Assembly: GCF_000738675.1 (NCBI RefSeq)
Contig: NZ_JPUX01000001.1
Location: 1,488,001 to 1,552,000 of the forward strand
Direction of reading: 5' to 3'
DNA length: 64,000 nucleotides
Origin: Serratia nematodiphila DZ0503SBS1
GTDB taxonomy: Bacteria > Pseudomonadota > Gammaproteobacteria > Enterobacterales > Enterobacteriaceae
The translations under genes were made by a program, and so were the position numbers. The notes beneath the pieces are model-generated. The model was given only the letters and a program-made list of their open reading frames with translations. It ran no database searches and had not been told where the DNA came from. Numbering within the stretch: position 1 is the first letter of the stretch; the number at the start of each line of letters is the position of its first letter. Below, piece after piece: positions 30,458 to 37,753 of this stretch.

Positions 30458-31238
30458 AATGTTAATCGTTCTGGGTGCCGGTTTTCTGACCGGCATCACC
30501 ACCATTCTGTTCGGCTTCGGCGGCGGCTTTGTGGTGGTGCCTTTTGTCTATCACCTGATCTCCGCCTCGGGCGAGCAGCCCGGCCAGGCGATGCATATTG
30601 CTGTAGCGACCTCGACAGCGGTGATGATCCTCAACGCGAGTTATGCCACCCTGACCAACTGGCGCAGCGGCAACCTGCTGCGAGAAACCATCGTACCGCT
30701 GATCTTTTTCATCGGCATCGGCGCGGCGCTGGGCGCGTTCGCCTCCTCGCTGCTGGCGGACGGCGTGATCCGCTGGCTGTTTGTGGTCTATATGGCGGTG
30801 ACCATCGCCGACTGTCTGTTCCGCCGGGGCTTCCTGATCAAACCGGCGCGCGCCGAACTGTCTCCCGCCACGTTGTGGGGCGGCGGGCCGTTGATCGGCG
30901 GCATCGCCACGCTGCTGGGGGTGGGTGGCAGCGTGATGACCGTGCCGCTGCTGCGTCGCCATGGTTACGACATGAAATATTGCGTCAGCGCCGCCAACCC
31001 GCTGTCGATCCCGGTGGCGGTGATCGGGGCGCTGATGTATATCGTGTTGGGGTGGCGCGAGATGAGCGGGCCGCAGTATCTGGGTTACGTCAATCTGAAC
31101 ATTCTGGGGCTGCTGGTGGTAGCGGGGGTTGCGGGGATCGTGTTTGCCAGGCGCTGTTTGCCGAAGGTGAGCGACGCGCTGCATGCCAAAATCTACGTGC
31201 TGCTGCTGATCGCCGTGCTGATCGCCATCTGCCTCTGA
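30450..31238 (+). CDS. TauE/SafE-family membrane transporter
   Basis: The 262-residue protein has about eight membrane helices in two repeats, each with the glycine-rich family signature: GAGFLTGITTILFGFGGGFVVVP (split; N-terminal repeat) and GGGPLIGGIATLLGVGGSVMTVPLL (C-terminal repeat). The family exports sulfonates, sulfite and other organic anions. The start at 30450 overlaps the formyltransferase gene by eight bases; a second ATG nine bases on (30459) is possible. The context suggests export of the product of the two upstream enzymes. Confidence 0.85.
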   Translation: MIEMLIVLGAGFLTGITTILFGFGGGFVVVPFVYHLISASGEQPGQAMHIAVATSTAVMILNASYATLTNWRSGNLLRETIVPLIFFIGIGAALGAFASSLLADGVIRWLFVVYMAVTIADCLFRRGFLIKPARAELSPATLWGGGPLIGGIATLLGVGGSVMTVPLLRRHGYDMKYCVSAANPLSIPVAVIGALMYIVLGWREMSGPQYLGYVNLNILGLLVVAGVAGIVFARRCLPKVSDALHAKIYVLLLIAVLIAICL

Positions 31239-31245
31239 GACAGAA

Positions 31246-31266
31246 AGGGCGGCCGGATGCCGCCCT
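31246..31266. terminator. Convergent hairpin between tauE-like gene and rnk
   Basis: A perfect 8-bp stem AGGGCGGC/GCCGCCCT with a CGGAT loop lies between the two convergent stop codons. A short T-run follows on the minus strand, so it could end both transcripts. Confidence 0.5.
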
Positions 31267-31275
31267 GAAAACCGC

Positions 31276-31686
31276 TTAACGGTGGTATTCGCCCGCCGCT
31301 TCCGGCTGGTACAGCAATTCCAGCACTTCAATCCGCGCTTCTTCACCGTTCGGCAATTGCCAGGAGATCTGCTTGCCGACGTGCATGCCGAGCAGCGCTG
31401 CGCCCAGCGGCGCCATCACCGACAGCTGATCGTGGCTGTCTTTCAGCGAGGCTGGGTAGACCAGCGTGCGCACATGCTCTTCATCGGTGTGCAGATCGCG
31501 AAAACGCACGCGGCTGTTCATGGTCACCACGTTGGCCGGCATTTTCTCCGGCGGCAGGATTTCCGCGCGATCCAACTCGTCGTTCAGCGCGGCGGCGACG
31601 TCGGTGTTGGCAAAGGCCGGTTGTTCCAATAGCGCATCCAGGCGTTCCGCATCCAGCTCATTAATAGTAATGATGGGTTTGGTCAT
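31276..31686 (-). CDS. rnk: Nucleoside diphosphate kinase regulator Rnk
   Basis: Rnk is a GreA/GreB-related protein that binds RNA polymerase and influences nucleoside diphosphate kinase levels (known in E. coli and Pseudomonas). The 136-residue length matches the family. It has a short N-terminal coiled coil ([13 protein letters not shown]) and a GreA/GreB C-terminal domain ([26 protein letters not shown] split near residue 100). The RBS GGAGAG lies just upstream. It is a monocistronic gene, convergent with the TauE-like gene. Confidence 0.93.
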   Translation of the reverse strand: MTKPIITINELDAERLDALLEQPAFANTDVAAALNDELDRAEILPPEKMPANVVTMNSRVRFRDLHTDEEHVRTLVYPASLKDSHDQLSVMAPLGAALLGMHVGKQISWQLPNGEEARIEVLELLYQPEAAGEYHR

Positions 31687-32109
31687 TCCACTCTCCAGTC
31701 AAATCAAAGGGCGCCAGTCTGTGCGCCCATAAATTCGGAAAAACAACACAAAGCAACACCCCCGCGCCAGAGGAGCGGGGGTGTGGGTAATGTCGATTTG
31801 TCCCATTGATAGTAGGCGGTTGGGGCGAGAAAAGAAAGAGATCCCGATCACGAAGGCTTTTATCGTCAATCGAGACAAAAAAAACCGTTAGCCGGGTTAT
31901 GTATTTGTTATCTCATTCACTTTTTCGCCGTAGCGCCGTTTTGCGAAATGGATCTCCGCGCGTCATTCGATTTCCACTTCGAACTGGAAAAAACCGGTCT
32001 CCACAGAAAATCTTGCCGGGGGTAGGGTAAAGACATCACAGAAAGCGGGTTATTCAGGTGATGCGCTTTACGGCTTACTGATTAATGTGGGATCTAGGGG
32101 TACTGAAAA
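31687..32109. other. Intergenic region between rnk and the DUF-transporter operon
   Basis: This 423-base gap is AT-richer than its flanks. It must hold the divergent promoters of rnk and the 32.1-37.7 kb operon. Apart from the rnk-side hairpin, no convincing CRP, sigma-54 or RAT antiterminator site was found by eye. A regulator-binding site for the LicR-like protein encoded at 39.0 kb would be expected here (inference). Confidence 0.5.
31756..31784 (-). promoter_or_regulatory. Strong hairpin in the rnk upstream region
   Basis: A perfect 10-bp stem ACACCCCCGC/GCGGGGGTGT with a 9-base loop lies 70 bases before the rnk start. Read on the minus strand it is followed by T-rich sequence, so it could be an attenuator in the rnk leader, or stop a transcript entering rnk. 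Confidence 0.4.
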
Positions 32110-32457
32110 GTGAATGATGGATCTGCTTCGATAAAAGAAATTGAACAATCCGATATCAGCGAAGCCGGTGAGATCACCGCTCGGGTGCTGGCGGATATTA
32201 CCGCGATGCTGAATGCTGAGAATATTTATACCAATGCGGTGCAGCAACAGATGCTGGAATCGCATATTCGCGCCATGGTGCTGCGCTCAATAACCGGTGA
32301 GCCGTTGCCGGAGGTGGATAAATCATTGTTCGACGAAATTTCCGCCGAGTCCATGCAAATGGCGGAGCGCGTGGTGGATCAGTTTGGCACATTGCCCATC
32401 GAAGAGGCCTATTTGCTGTCCGTGCACTTCGAAGTGGCGAAAGATAATAACGCATAG
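32110..32457 (+). CDS. Stand-alone PRD-domain protein (EF_0829/AHA_3910-like)
   Basis: The 115-residue protein consists of one PTS regulation domain-like helical module (ADITAMLNAENIYTNAVQQQMLESHIRAM with paired histidines, and AYLLSVHFEVAKDNN at the end). PRDs are normally phosphorylated by HPr or EII proteins inside larger regulators; here the domain stands alone with no DNA-binding part. I recall it as the first gene of a conserved gene neighbourhood in Aeromonas and Enterococcus. The start is GTG at 32110, nine bases after AGGGG. It is 36 bases before the DUF2620 gene, so it is in the same operon. Confidence 0.75.
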   Translation: MNDGSASIKEIEQSDISEAGEITARVLADITAMLNAENIYTNAVQQQMLESHIRAMVLRSITGEPLPEVDKSLFDEISAESMQMAERVVDQFGTLPIEEAYLLSVHFEVAKDNNA

Positions 32458-32493
32458 CGGTTAACGCATCGATTTCAATCAGGAGAATATACC

Positions 32494-32859
32494 ATGGGTC
32501 AAATTACCGTAGTGATCGGCGATCGTTTGGGCAAAGGGCAAAAAGTCGGCCAGGGCGTTGAAAACGCAGGCGGAAAAGCGGTGGTCATCCCCGGCGTGGC
32601 GGCGGATATGAAGCTGGGCGACGTCATGAAAGCGGAAAACGCGCAGCTGGGCATCTCTTTTTGCGGCAGCGGCGGCGCCGGTGCGATTACCGCGCAAACC
32701 AAATACGGCTACAAGGCCAAATACGGCATGCGTTCGGTGGAAGAGGGCGTAACGGCAATTAACGAAGGCTGCAACGTGCTGGGTTTCGGCTTTATGGATA
32801 AAGAAGAGCTGGGCCAGAAACTGGTGGAAGCCTACGTCAAAAAACATGGCAATCCATAA
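32494..32859 (+). CDS. DUF2620 glycine-rich SFCGSGGAGA protein (possible EIIB-like component)
   Basis: This soluble 121-residue protein carries the family-defining SFCGSGGAGAITAQ stretch, with C57 at its heart. The cysteine before a Gly/Ser-rich loop recalls the phosphocysteine loop of PTS EIIB proteins, although the cysteine lies later in the chain than in known EIIBs. E. coli YhfU is a relative (from memory). The gene follows a good RBS (AGGAGA) and overlaps the DUF4312 gene by one base. Together with the PRD protein and two membrane proteins it appears to belong to an uncharacterised uptake system. Confidence 0.82.
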   Translation: MGQITVVIGDRLGKGQKVGQGVENAGGKAVVIPGVAADMKLGDVMKAENAQLGISFCGSGGAGAITAQTKYGYKAKYGMRSVEEGVTAINEGCNVLGFGFMDKEELGQKLVEAYVKKHGNP

Positions 32860-33155
32860 TGAAAGAGCAATATACCACATCGGTGAAGGTGGAGGGTAAA
32901 GGCGACAGCAAAGCGAAAGCTTTTGCTTCCGCCTTGGCTAATGTGCAGGGCGCGGTATTAAAGTCCACCAACAATATTCTGCTGCGCATCGAGCCGCAGG
33001 ACGTCAGCGTAGTGAAGGCGGAAGAGAAAATAACTAAAGAGAAATTTCTTTTCTTCTTTTTGCCGCGTGAAAGAAAGAGCTATGCCGTTTCTCTGGAAAT
33101 AACCGTGAACGTAACCATTATCAATACCGAGAAGGTTGTCTTCGTCACGAAATAA
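32859..33155 (+). CDS. DUF4312 family protein
   Basis: The 98-residue protein is mostly beta-sheet in character, with a short hydrophobic, phenylalanine-rich patch (FLFFFLPRERKSYAV, about 63-77) and an alternating V/T/I C-terminal strand (SLEITVNVTIINTEKVVFVTK split). It has no signal peptide, so it is probably a cytoplasmic or membrane-associated subunit. The family is always found with DUF2620, DUF4311 and DUF4310 (recalled), and no function is established. It overlaps the DUF2620 stop by one base. Confidence 0.8.
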   Translation: MKEQYTTSVKVEGKGDSKAKAFASALANVQGAVLKSTNNILLRIEPQDVSVVKAEEKITKEKFLFFFLPRERKSYAVSLEITVNVTIINTEKVVFVTK

Positions 33156-33185
33156 AAACGTTAGCATAAATGAAAGGGTATACTG

Positions 33186-33962
33186 ATGTTTTTAATCATC
33201 TTATTTAAATCGATTATTATCGGTGGGCTGGTGGGGGTCGGCGTAGGGGCCGGCGCCGCACGCATGTTCCACGCGCCGACAACACAGGGCATGGGGGCGT
33301 TTCGCACCCTGGGCGAGCTGAACTCCTGCGAGGGCGATCCGGCTTCCCACTTCTCATTCGGTCTGGGCTTCTTCTTCAACGCCTGGGCGTCTTCCGTGGC
33401 GGCGGGCTCCTTCACGCAGGACGTCGATCACCGCATCATCCCCCACTGGGGCGCGGCGGCCCTGATGGTCAAGAACCGCAATCTGGCGCAAACGCTGCAC
33501 GATCCGAAAAAAATGGCCATCGCCTGCGGCATCATCGGCATGCTGGTGGTGGCCTTCCTCAATACCACCGCTTCCGCCGTGCCTGCCGCGCTGCAGGTCA
33601 CCGCGATCAAGGTGCTGGTGCCGGCGGCCAACCTGCTGGTGAACACCGTGATGCCGGTGATCTTCTGGCTGGCGGCGATCGACGCCGGGCGCCGTTCCGG
33701 CTTCTGGGGCACCATCTTCGGCGGCCTGGCGCAGCTGATCATGGGCAACGCCGTACCGGGCCTGGTGCTGGGCATTCTGATCGGCAAGGGCGTGGAAGAG
33801 AGCGGCTGGAACAAGATCACCAAGATCATGATGGCGGTGATCGTGCTGCTGTTCGTGCTGAGCGGCTTCTTCCGCGGCTTCGATATGAAAGTTCTCGAGT
33901 CCTTCAGCCTCGGCGTGCCGGGCTGGCTGGACGCCATTCACAACACCCTGAGCGGTAAATAA
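33186..33962 (+). CDS. DUF4311 membrane protein, putative transporter subunit
   Basis: The 258-residue protein is polytopic. It begins with an N-terminal helix (LIILFKSIIIGGLVGVGVGAGAA), followed by a conserved polar loop with E, C and H residues (LGELNSCEGDPASHFSFG), and then several helices (FWLAAIDAGRR, LIMGNAVPGLVLGILIGKG, IMMAVIVLLFVLSGFF). About six or seven segments are predicted by eye. Its architecture, paired with DUF4310, suggests a two-subunit permease. No known transporter signature such as EIIC, EIID or MFS is evident. Confidence 0.82.
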   Translation: MFLIILFKSIIIGGLVGVGVGAGAARMFHAPTTQGMGAFRTLGELNSCEGDPASHFSFGLGFFFNAWASSVAAGSFTQDVDHRIIPHWGAAALMVKNRNLAQTLHDPKKMAIACGIIGMLVVAFLNTTASAVPAALQVTAIKVLVPAANLLVNTVMPVIFWLAAIDAGRRSGFWGTIFGGLAQLIMGNAVPGLVLGILIGKGVEESGWNKITKIMMAVIVLLFVLSGFFRGFDMKVLESFSLGVPGWLDAIHNTLSGK

Positions 33963-33973
33963 GGAGCGGGATG

Positions 33974-34624
33974 ATGGAAGAGCAAACCCAAAAAGGCTTC
34001 TGGTACGCCGACTGGTCATTCCCGATTTTTGTTGGCCTGCTGTCCTCCGGCGTGTTCGCCGGGACGCACATGTACTACCTGTACGGCATCGGCGCCTTTA
34101 ACGAAGTGGCCTTCGTCTCCATGCTGCGGGCGGGGATGGATACCGGCGTATACGGCGCGGTGGCGGCGTTCGGCGCCAGCTTCCTGTTCGCGCGCATCAT
34201 CGAAGGCTCGCTGGTGGGCATCCTCGACATCGGCGGCGCGATCCAGACCGGCGTCGGGCTGGGCGTACCGGCTCTGCTGCTGGGGGCCGGCATCGTGTTC
34301 CCGGTCGCCAACTTCGCCGCGTCACTGGCCACCGGTCTGATCATCGGCCTGGCGATCGGTTACGTGATCATCCTGGCGCGCAAATTCACCATCAATCAGA
34401 GCAACTCCACCTACGGCGCGGATGTGATGATGGGCGCGGGCAACTCGTCGGGCCGTTTCCTCGGGCCGTTGATCATCCTGTCGGCGATGACCGCTTCGAT
34501 CCCGATCGGCATCGGTTCGCTGCTCGGCGCACTGCTGTTCTATATCTGGGGTAAACCGATCACCGGCGGAGCGATCCTCGGCGCGATGATCCTGGGGGCG
34601 ATCTTCCCGGTAGCCATTTCTTAA
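33974..34624 (+). CDS. DUF4310 membrane protein, putative transporter subunit
   Basis: The 216-residue protein is polytopic with about six helices. It includes glycine-rich, re-entrant-like segments (GILDIGGAIQTGVGLGVPALLLGAGI, LLGALLFYIWGKPITGGAILGAMILGAIFP, both split) and the polar STYGADVMMGAGNSSGR loop. It is paired with DUF4311 as the likely second membrane subunit. Tandem ATGs occur at 33971 and 33974; the second is better spaced from AGGAG at 33963-33967, but either may be used. The gap to the amidohydrolase is 63 bases. Confidence 0.82.
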   Translation: MEEQTQKGFWYADWSFPIFVGLLSSGVFAGTHMYYLYGIGAFNEVAFVSMLRAGMDTGVYGAVAAFGASFLFARIIEGSLVGILDIGGAIQTGVGLGVPALLLGAGIVFPVANFAASLATGLIIGLAIGYVIILARKFTINQSNSTYGADVMMGAGNSSGRFLGPLIILSAMTASIPIGIGSLLGALLFYIWGKPITGGAILGAMILGAIFPVAIS

Positions 34625-34687
34625 GAGGCCTGCGCCAGGCGCCGCCCGAGGCTGCGGCGGCGCCCGGGCTAACAGGAGCAATGCGGT

Positions 34688-35827
34688 ATGTATGACTTAG
34701 TAATCAGAGGCGCCAGACTGGCGGACGATACGCTGATCGATCTGGCGGTAAAGGACGGCAAAATAGCCTCGGTGGGGCGGCTGGCGGCGGACGTCAGCGC
34801 CGTTCGCCAGCTGGATCTGGCGGGCAACTGCCGCCTGAGCGCCGGTTGGATCGACGCGCACGTGCACTGCTATCCCGAATCGCCGATTTACCATGACGAG
34901 CCGGATCGGGTCGGCGTCGCCAGCGGCGTCACCAGCGTGGTCGACGCCGGCAGCACCGGCGCCGACGATATCGACGCCTTTTATCAGCTGACGCGCAGCG
35001 CCAAAACCAACGTTTTCGCCTTCCTCAACATCTCGCGCATCGGTCTGCTGCGGCAGAACGAGCTGGCGGAGTTGACGGACATCGACAAGCGCGAGGCCGG
35101 CCAGGCCATCGCCAATCACCCCGGTTTCATCATCGGCATCAAGGCGCGCATGAGCAGCAGCGTGGTGGGGAAAAACGGCACCCGGCCGCTGGTGTTGGCC
35201 AAAGAGATCCAGCAGGAAAACCGCCAACTGCCGCTGATGGTGCATATCGGCAACAACCCGCCGGATCTGGACGACATCGCCGATCTGCTGACCCGCGGCG
35301 ACATCATCACCCACTGCTACAACGGCAAACCGAACCGCATTCTGACGCCGGCGGGCACATTGCGCGAGTCTATCCAGCGCGCGCTGCGGCGCGGCGTGTT
35401 GCTCGACGTGGGGCACGGCACCGCCAGCTTCAGCTTCGAGGTGGCGCGCCAGGCGATCAAACTGGGCATTTTGCCGCACACCATCAGCTCCGATATTTAC
35501 TGCCGCAACCGCATGAACGGGCCGGTGCATAGCCTGGCGACGGTGATGTCCAAATTCTTCAGCGTCGGCCTGACGCTGCCGCAGGTGATCGCCTGCGTGA
35601 CGGAGAACGCCGCGTCGGCGCTGCAACTGAGCGGCAAAGGGCGGCTGGAGCCGGGCTATGACGCCGATTTCACGCTGTTTGAACTGCGCCGCGAACCGCA
35701 GGTGTTCGCCGACGCCGAAGGGCAAACCGCCGAGGGCGAACGGCTGTTGGTGCCGCTGGCTGCGGTAGTGGCCGGGGAAATCCTATTAACCGAACAAGGG
35801 GAGGCAAGCCATGTCTTCGATTTATGA
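34688..35827 (+). CDS. Amidohydrolase/deacetylase family metallohydrolase (EF_0837/AHA_3915-like)
   Basis: This cytoplasmic enzyme of the amidohydrolase superfamily has 379 residues. Metal ligands are visible: HxH in WIDAHVHCYPE (about residue 58), the likely carboxylated lysine in IGIKARMSSS, further histidines in VHIGNNPP and ITHCYNGKPN, and the catalytic aspartate in ISSDIYC. Relatives include dihydroorotase-like and N-acyl-amino acid/amino-sugar deacetylases. Next to an ammonia lyase and an aldolase, deacylation of an N-acylated sugar acid is the simplest role (inference). The gene overlaps the DgaE-like gene by 17 bases. Confidence 0.82.
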   Translation: MYDLVIRGARLADDTLIDLAVKDGKIASVGRLAADVSAVRQLDLAGNCRLSAGWIDAHVHCYPESPIYHDEPDRVGVASGVTSVVDAGSTGADDIDAFYQLTRSAKTNVFAFLNISRIGLLRQNELAELTDIDKREAGQAIANHPGFIIGIKARMSSSVVGKNGTRPLVLAKEIQQENRQLPLMVHIGNNPPDLDDIADLLTRGDIITHCYNGKPNRILTPAGTLRESIQRALRRGVLLDVGHGTASFSFEVARQAIKLGILPHTISSDIYCRNRMNGPVHSLATVMSKFFSVGLTLPQVIACVTENAASALQLSGKGRLEPGYDADFTLFELRREPQVFADAEGQTAEGERLLVPLAAVVAGEILLTEQGEASHVFDL

Positions 35828-36929
35828 AAAATACGGTTTGAAGCAGGTGATCAACACCTCCGGCCGCATGACCATTCTCGGCGTTTCCACGCCGCGCCAG
35901 GACGTGATCGACGCCGTTGATTACGGCCTGAACCACTATTTCGAAATCAAGGATCTGGTCAACAAGACCGGCGCCTACATCGCCGATCTGCTCAACGTGG
36001 AGGACGCGGTGATCGTTTCCTGCGCTTCGGCGGGGATCGCCCAGTCAGTGGCGGCGGTGATCGTTAAAGATAACGCCAATCTGCTGGTGAACCTGCACTC
36101 GGCGCCGATCGCCGTGCCGCGCGAGATCGTGCTGCCGCGCGGCCACAACGTCAACTTCGGCGCGCCGGTGGACACCATGGTGGCGCTGGGCGGCGGCAAG
36201 GTAGTGGAGGCGGGCTACGCCAACGAATGTTCGCCGGAGCAGATTGAAGCCTGCATCACGCCGCAGACGGCGGCGATCCTGTACGTCAAATCGCACCACT
36301 GCGTGCAGAAAAGCATTCTGTCCGTCGAACAGGCGGCGGTGGTGGCGCGTAAACATAACCTGCCGCTGATCGTCGACGCCGCGGCGGAAGAAGATCTGAT
36401 GTGTTACTACCAGATGGGGGCCGATCTGGTGATCTACAGCGGTGCCAAAGCCATCGAGGGGCCGACCAGCGGCCTGGTTATCGGCAAGAAACGGTACGTC
36501 GAATGGGTGAAGCTGCAGTCCGGCGGCATCGGCCGGGCGATGAAGGTCGGCAAAGAGGGCATCCTCGGCCTGACGCAGGCAATTGAAAGCTATCTGACGC
36601 TTGAGAAAACCACCGGGCAACAGATGGTGGAGCGGATGACGCCGTTCCTCAACAGCCTCAACACCCTGACCGGCGTCAGCGCCAAAACCGTCTGGGACAG
36701 CGCCGGCCGCGATATCGCCCGCGCCGAGATCACTTTCGACGAAGCGGTGCTGGGGCGGTCGACCTATGACATCGTCCAGGCGCTGAAAACCGGCGACATC
36801 GCCATCTACTTCCGCGGCTACAAGGCCAACGAAGGCAAGATTGAGGTCGACGTGCGCAGCGTCGACGAGCAACAGCTGATGACCGTCTTTAGCTGTATCA
36901 AAAACCTGTTTACGGAGAAACAAGCATGA
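35811..36929 (+). CDS. DgaE-like PLP-dependent ammonia lyase
   Basis: The 372-residue protein is a SelA-related fold-type I PLP enzyme. The Schiff-base lysine is K213 in IYSGAKAIEGPTSGLVIG, preceded by the PLP-ring aspartate in LPLIVDAAAEEDL. Salmonella DgaE converts D-glucosaminate 6-phosphate to 2-keto-3-deoxygluconate 6-phosphate plus ammonia (known). The aldolase that would use that product is the next gene, overlapping by four bases, which supports the assignment. The true substrate here could be a related 2-amino sugar acid. Confidence 0.85.
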   Translation: MSSIYEKYGLKQVINTSGRMTILGVSTPRQDVIDAVDYGLNHYFEIKDLVNKTGAYIADLLNVEDAVIVSCASAGIAQSVAAVIVKDNANLLVNLHSAPIAVPREIVLPRGHNVNFGAPVDTMVALGGGKVVEAGYANECSPEQIEACITPQTAAILYVKSHHCVQKSILSVEQAAVVARKHNLPLIVDAAAEEDLMCYYQMGADLVIYSGAKAIEGPTSGLVIGKKRYVEWVKLQSGGIGRAMKVGKEGILGLTQAIESYLTLEKTTGQQMVERMTPFLNSLNTLTGVSAKTVWDSAGRDIARAEITFDEAVLGRSTYDIVQALKTGDIAIYFRGYKANEGKIEVDVRSVDEQQLMTVFSCIKNLFTEKQA

Positions 36930-37666
36930 AGCTGCAGCCTAACTACTATCGCGACCGCGTCTGCCTGAACGTGCTGGCCGGCTCCAAAGCCAACGCGCAG
37001 GACATCTACGCCGCGGCGGAAGGCCATGTGCTGGTGGGCGTGCTCTCCAAGAACTACCCGGACGTCGACAGCGCGGTGACCGACATGCTGCGCTATGCGC
37101 GCCTGATTGAAAACGCGCTGTCGGTCGGCCTGGGCGCCGGCGATCCGAAGCAGTCGGCGATGGTCAGCCTGATCGCTCAGCAGGTGCAGCCGCAGCACGT
37201 TAACCAGGTGTTTACCGGCGTCGGCGCCAGCCGCGCGCTGCTGGGCCAGAACGACAGCGTGGTCAACGGCCTGGTGTCGCCGACCGGCCGCGTCGGCTGG
37301 GTGAAGATCTCTACCGGCCCATTGAGCGCCGCGGCGCCGGACGGCATCGTGCCGGTGGAAACCGCCATCGCTTTGCTGAAGGACATGGGCGGCAGTTCCA
37401 TCAAGTATTTCCCGATGGGCGGCCTGAAGTGCAAGGAGGAATACCAATACGTCGCCAAGGCCTGCGCCGAGCATGACTTCATGCTGGAGCCGACCGGCGG
37501 CATCGATCTGGAAAACTACGAGCCGATCGTTGAGATCGCCCTGGCGGCCGGCGTGAAACGCGTGATCCCGCATATCTACAGCTCGATCATCGACGCCGCC
37601 AGCGGCGACACGCGTCCGCAGGACGTGAAAACCCTGCTGGCGATGACCAAAAAGCTGGTGGGCTGA
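36926..37666 (+). CDS. dagF: 2-Dehydro-3-deoxy-phosphogluconate aldolase (DagF/DgaF family)
   Basis: The 246-residue class I aldolase splits 2-keto-3-deoxygluconate 6-phosphate into pyruvate and glyceraldehyde 3-phosphate. It is of the DgaF type rather than the Entner-Doudoroff Eda type. It carries GLVSPTGRVGWVKISTGP, the SSIKYFPMGGLKC segment with a candidate Schiff-base lysine, and FMLEPTGGIDLEN. It ends the run of overlapping catabolic genes. An 88-base gap with a perfect palindrome separates it from the lactonase. Confidence 0.85.
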   Translation: MKLQPNYYRDRVCLNVLAGSKANAQDIYAAAEGHVLVGVLSKNYPDVDSAVTDMLRYARLIENALSVGLGAGDPKQSAMVSLIAQQVQPQHVNQVFTGVGASRALLGQNDSVVNGLVSPTGRVGWVKISTGPLSAAAPDGIVPVETAIALLKDMGGSSIKYFPMGGLKCKEEYQYVAKACAEHDFMLEPTGGIDLENYEPIVEIALAAGVKRVIPHIYSSIIDAASGDTRPQDVKTLLAMTKKLVG

Positions 37667-37713
37667 ACGCGTAATGGGATGAGGTAAACGCTGGGAGGCG
37701 AAGGTTTTCCCGT

Positions 37714-37731
37714 GGCGCGGCATGCCGCGCC
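37714..37731. repeat. Perfect 18-bp palindrome between the aldolase and lactonase genes
   Basis: GGCGCGGCATGCCGCGCC reads the same on both strands and sits 23 bases before the lactonase start. It may be a Rho-independent pause or processing hairpin in a read-through transcript, or an operator. No U-run follows. Confidence 0.45.
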
Positions 37732-37753
37732 GTTACCTATACTGAGGATTACT

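Noticed and set aside
31687..32109. Sigma-54 promoter or BglG-type RAT site before the DUF operon
   Set aside because: No GG-N10-GC element or RAT-like hairpin was found; the regulator also lacks an AAA+ domain and has DNA-binding HTH domains instead.
33354..34019. Long minus-strand frames opposite the DUF4311/DUF4310 genes
   Set aside because: They are shadow frames in GC-rich DNA (His/Arg/Gln-rich translation) opposite genes with clear membrane-protein character.
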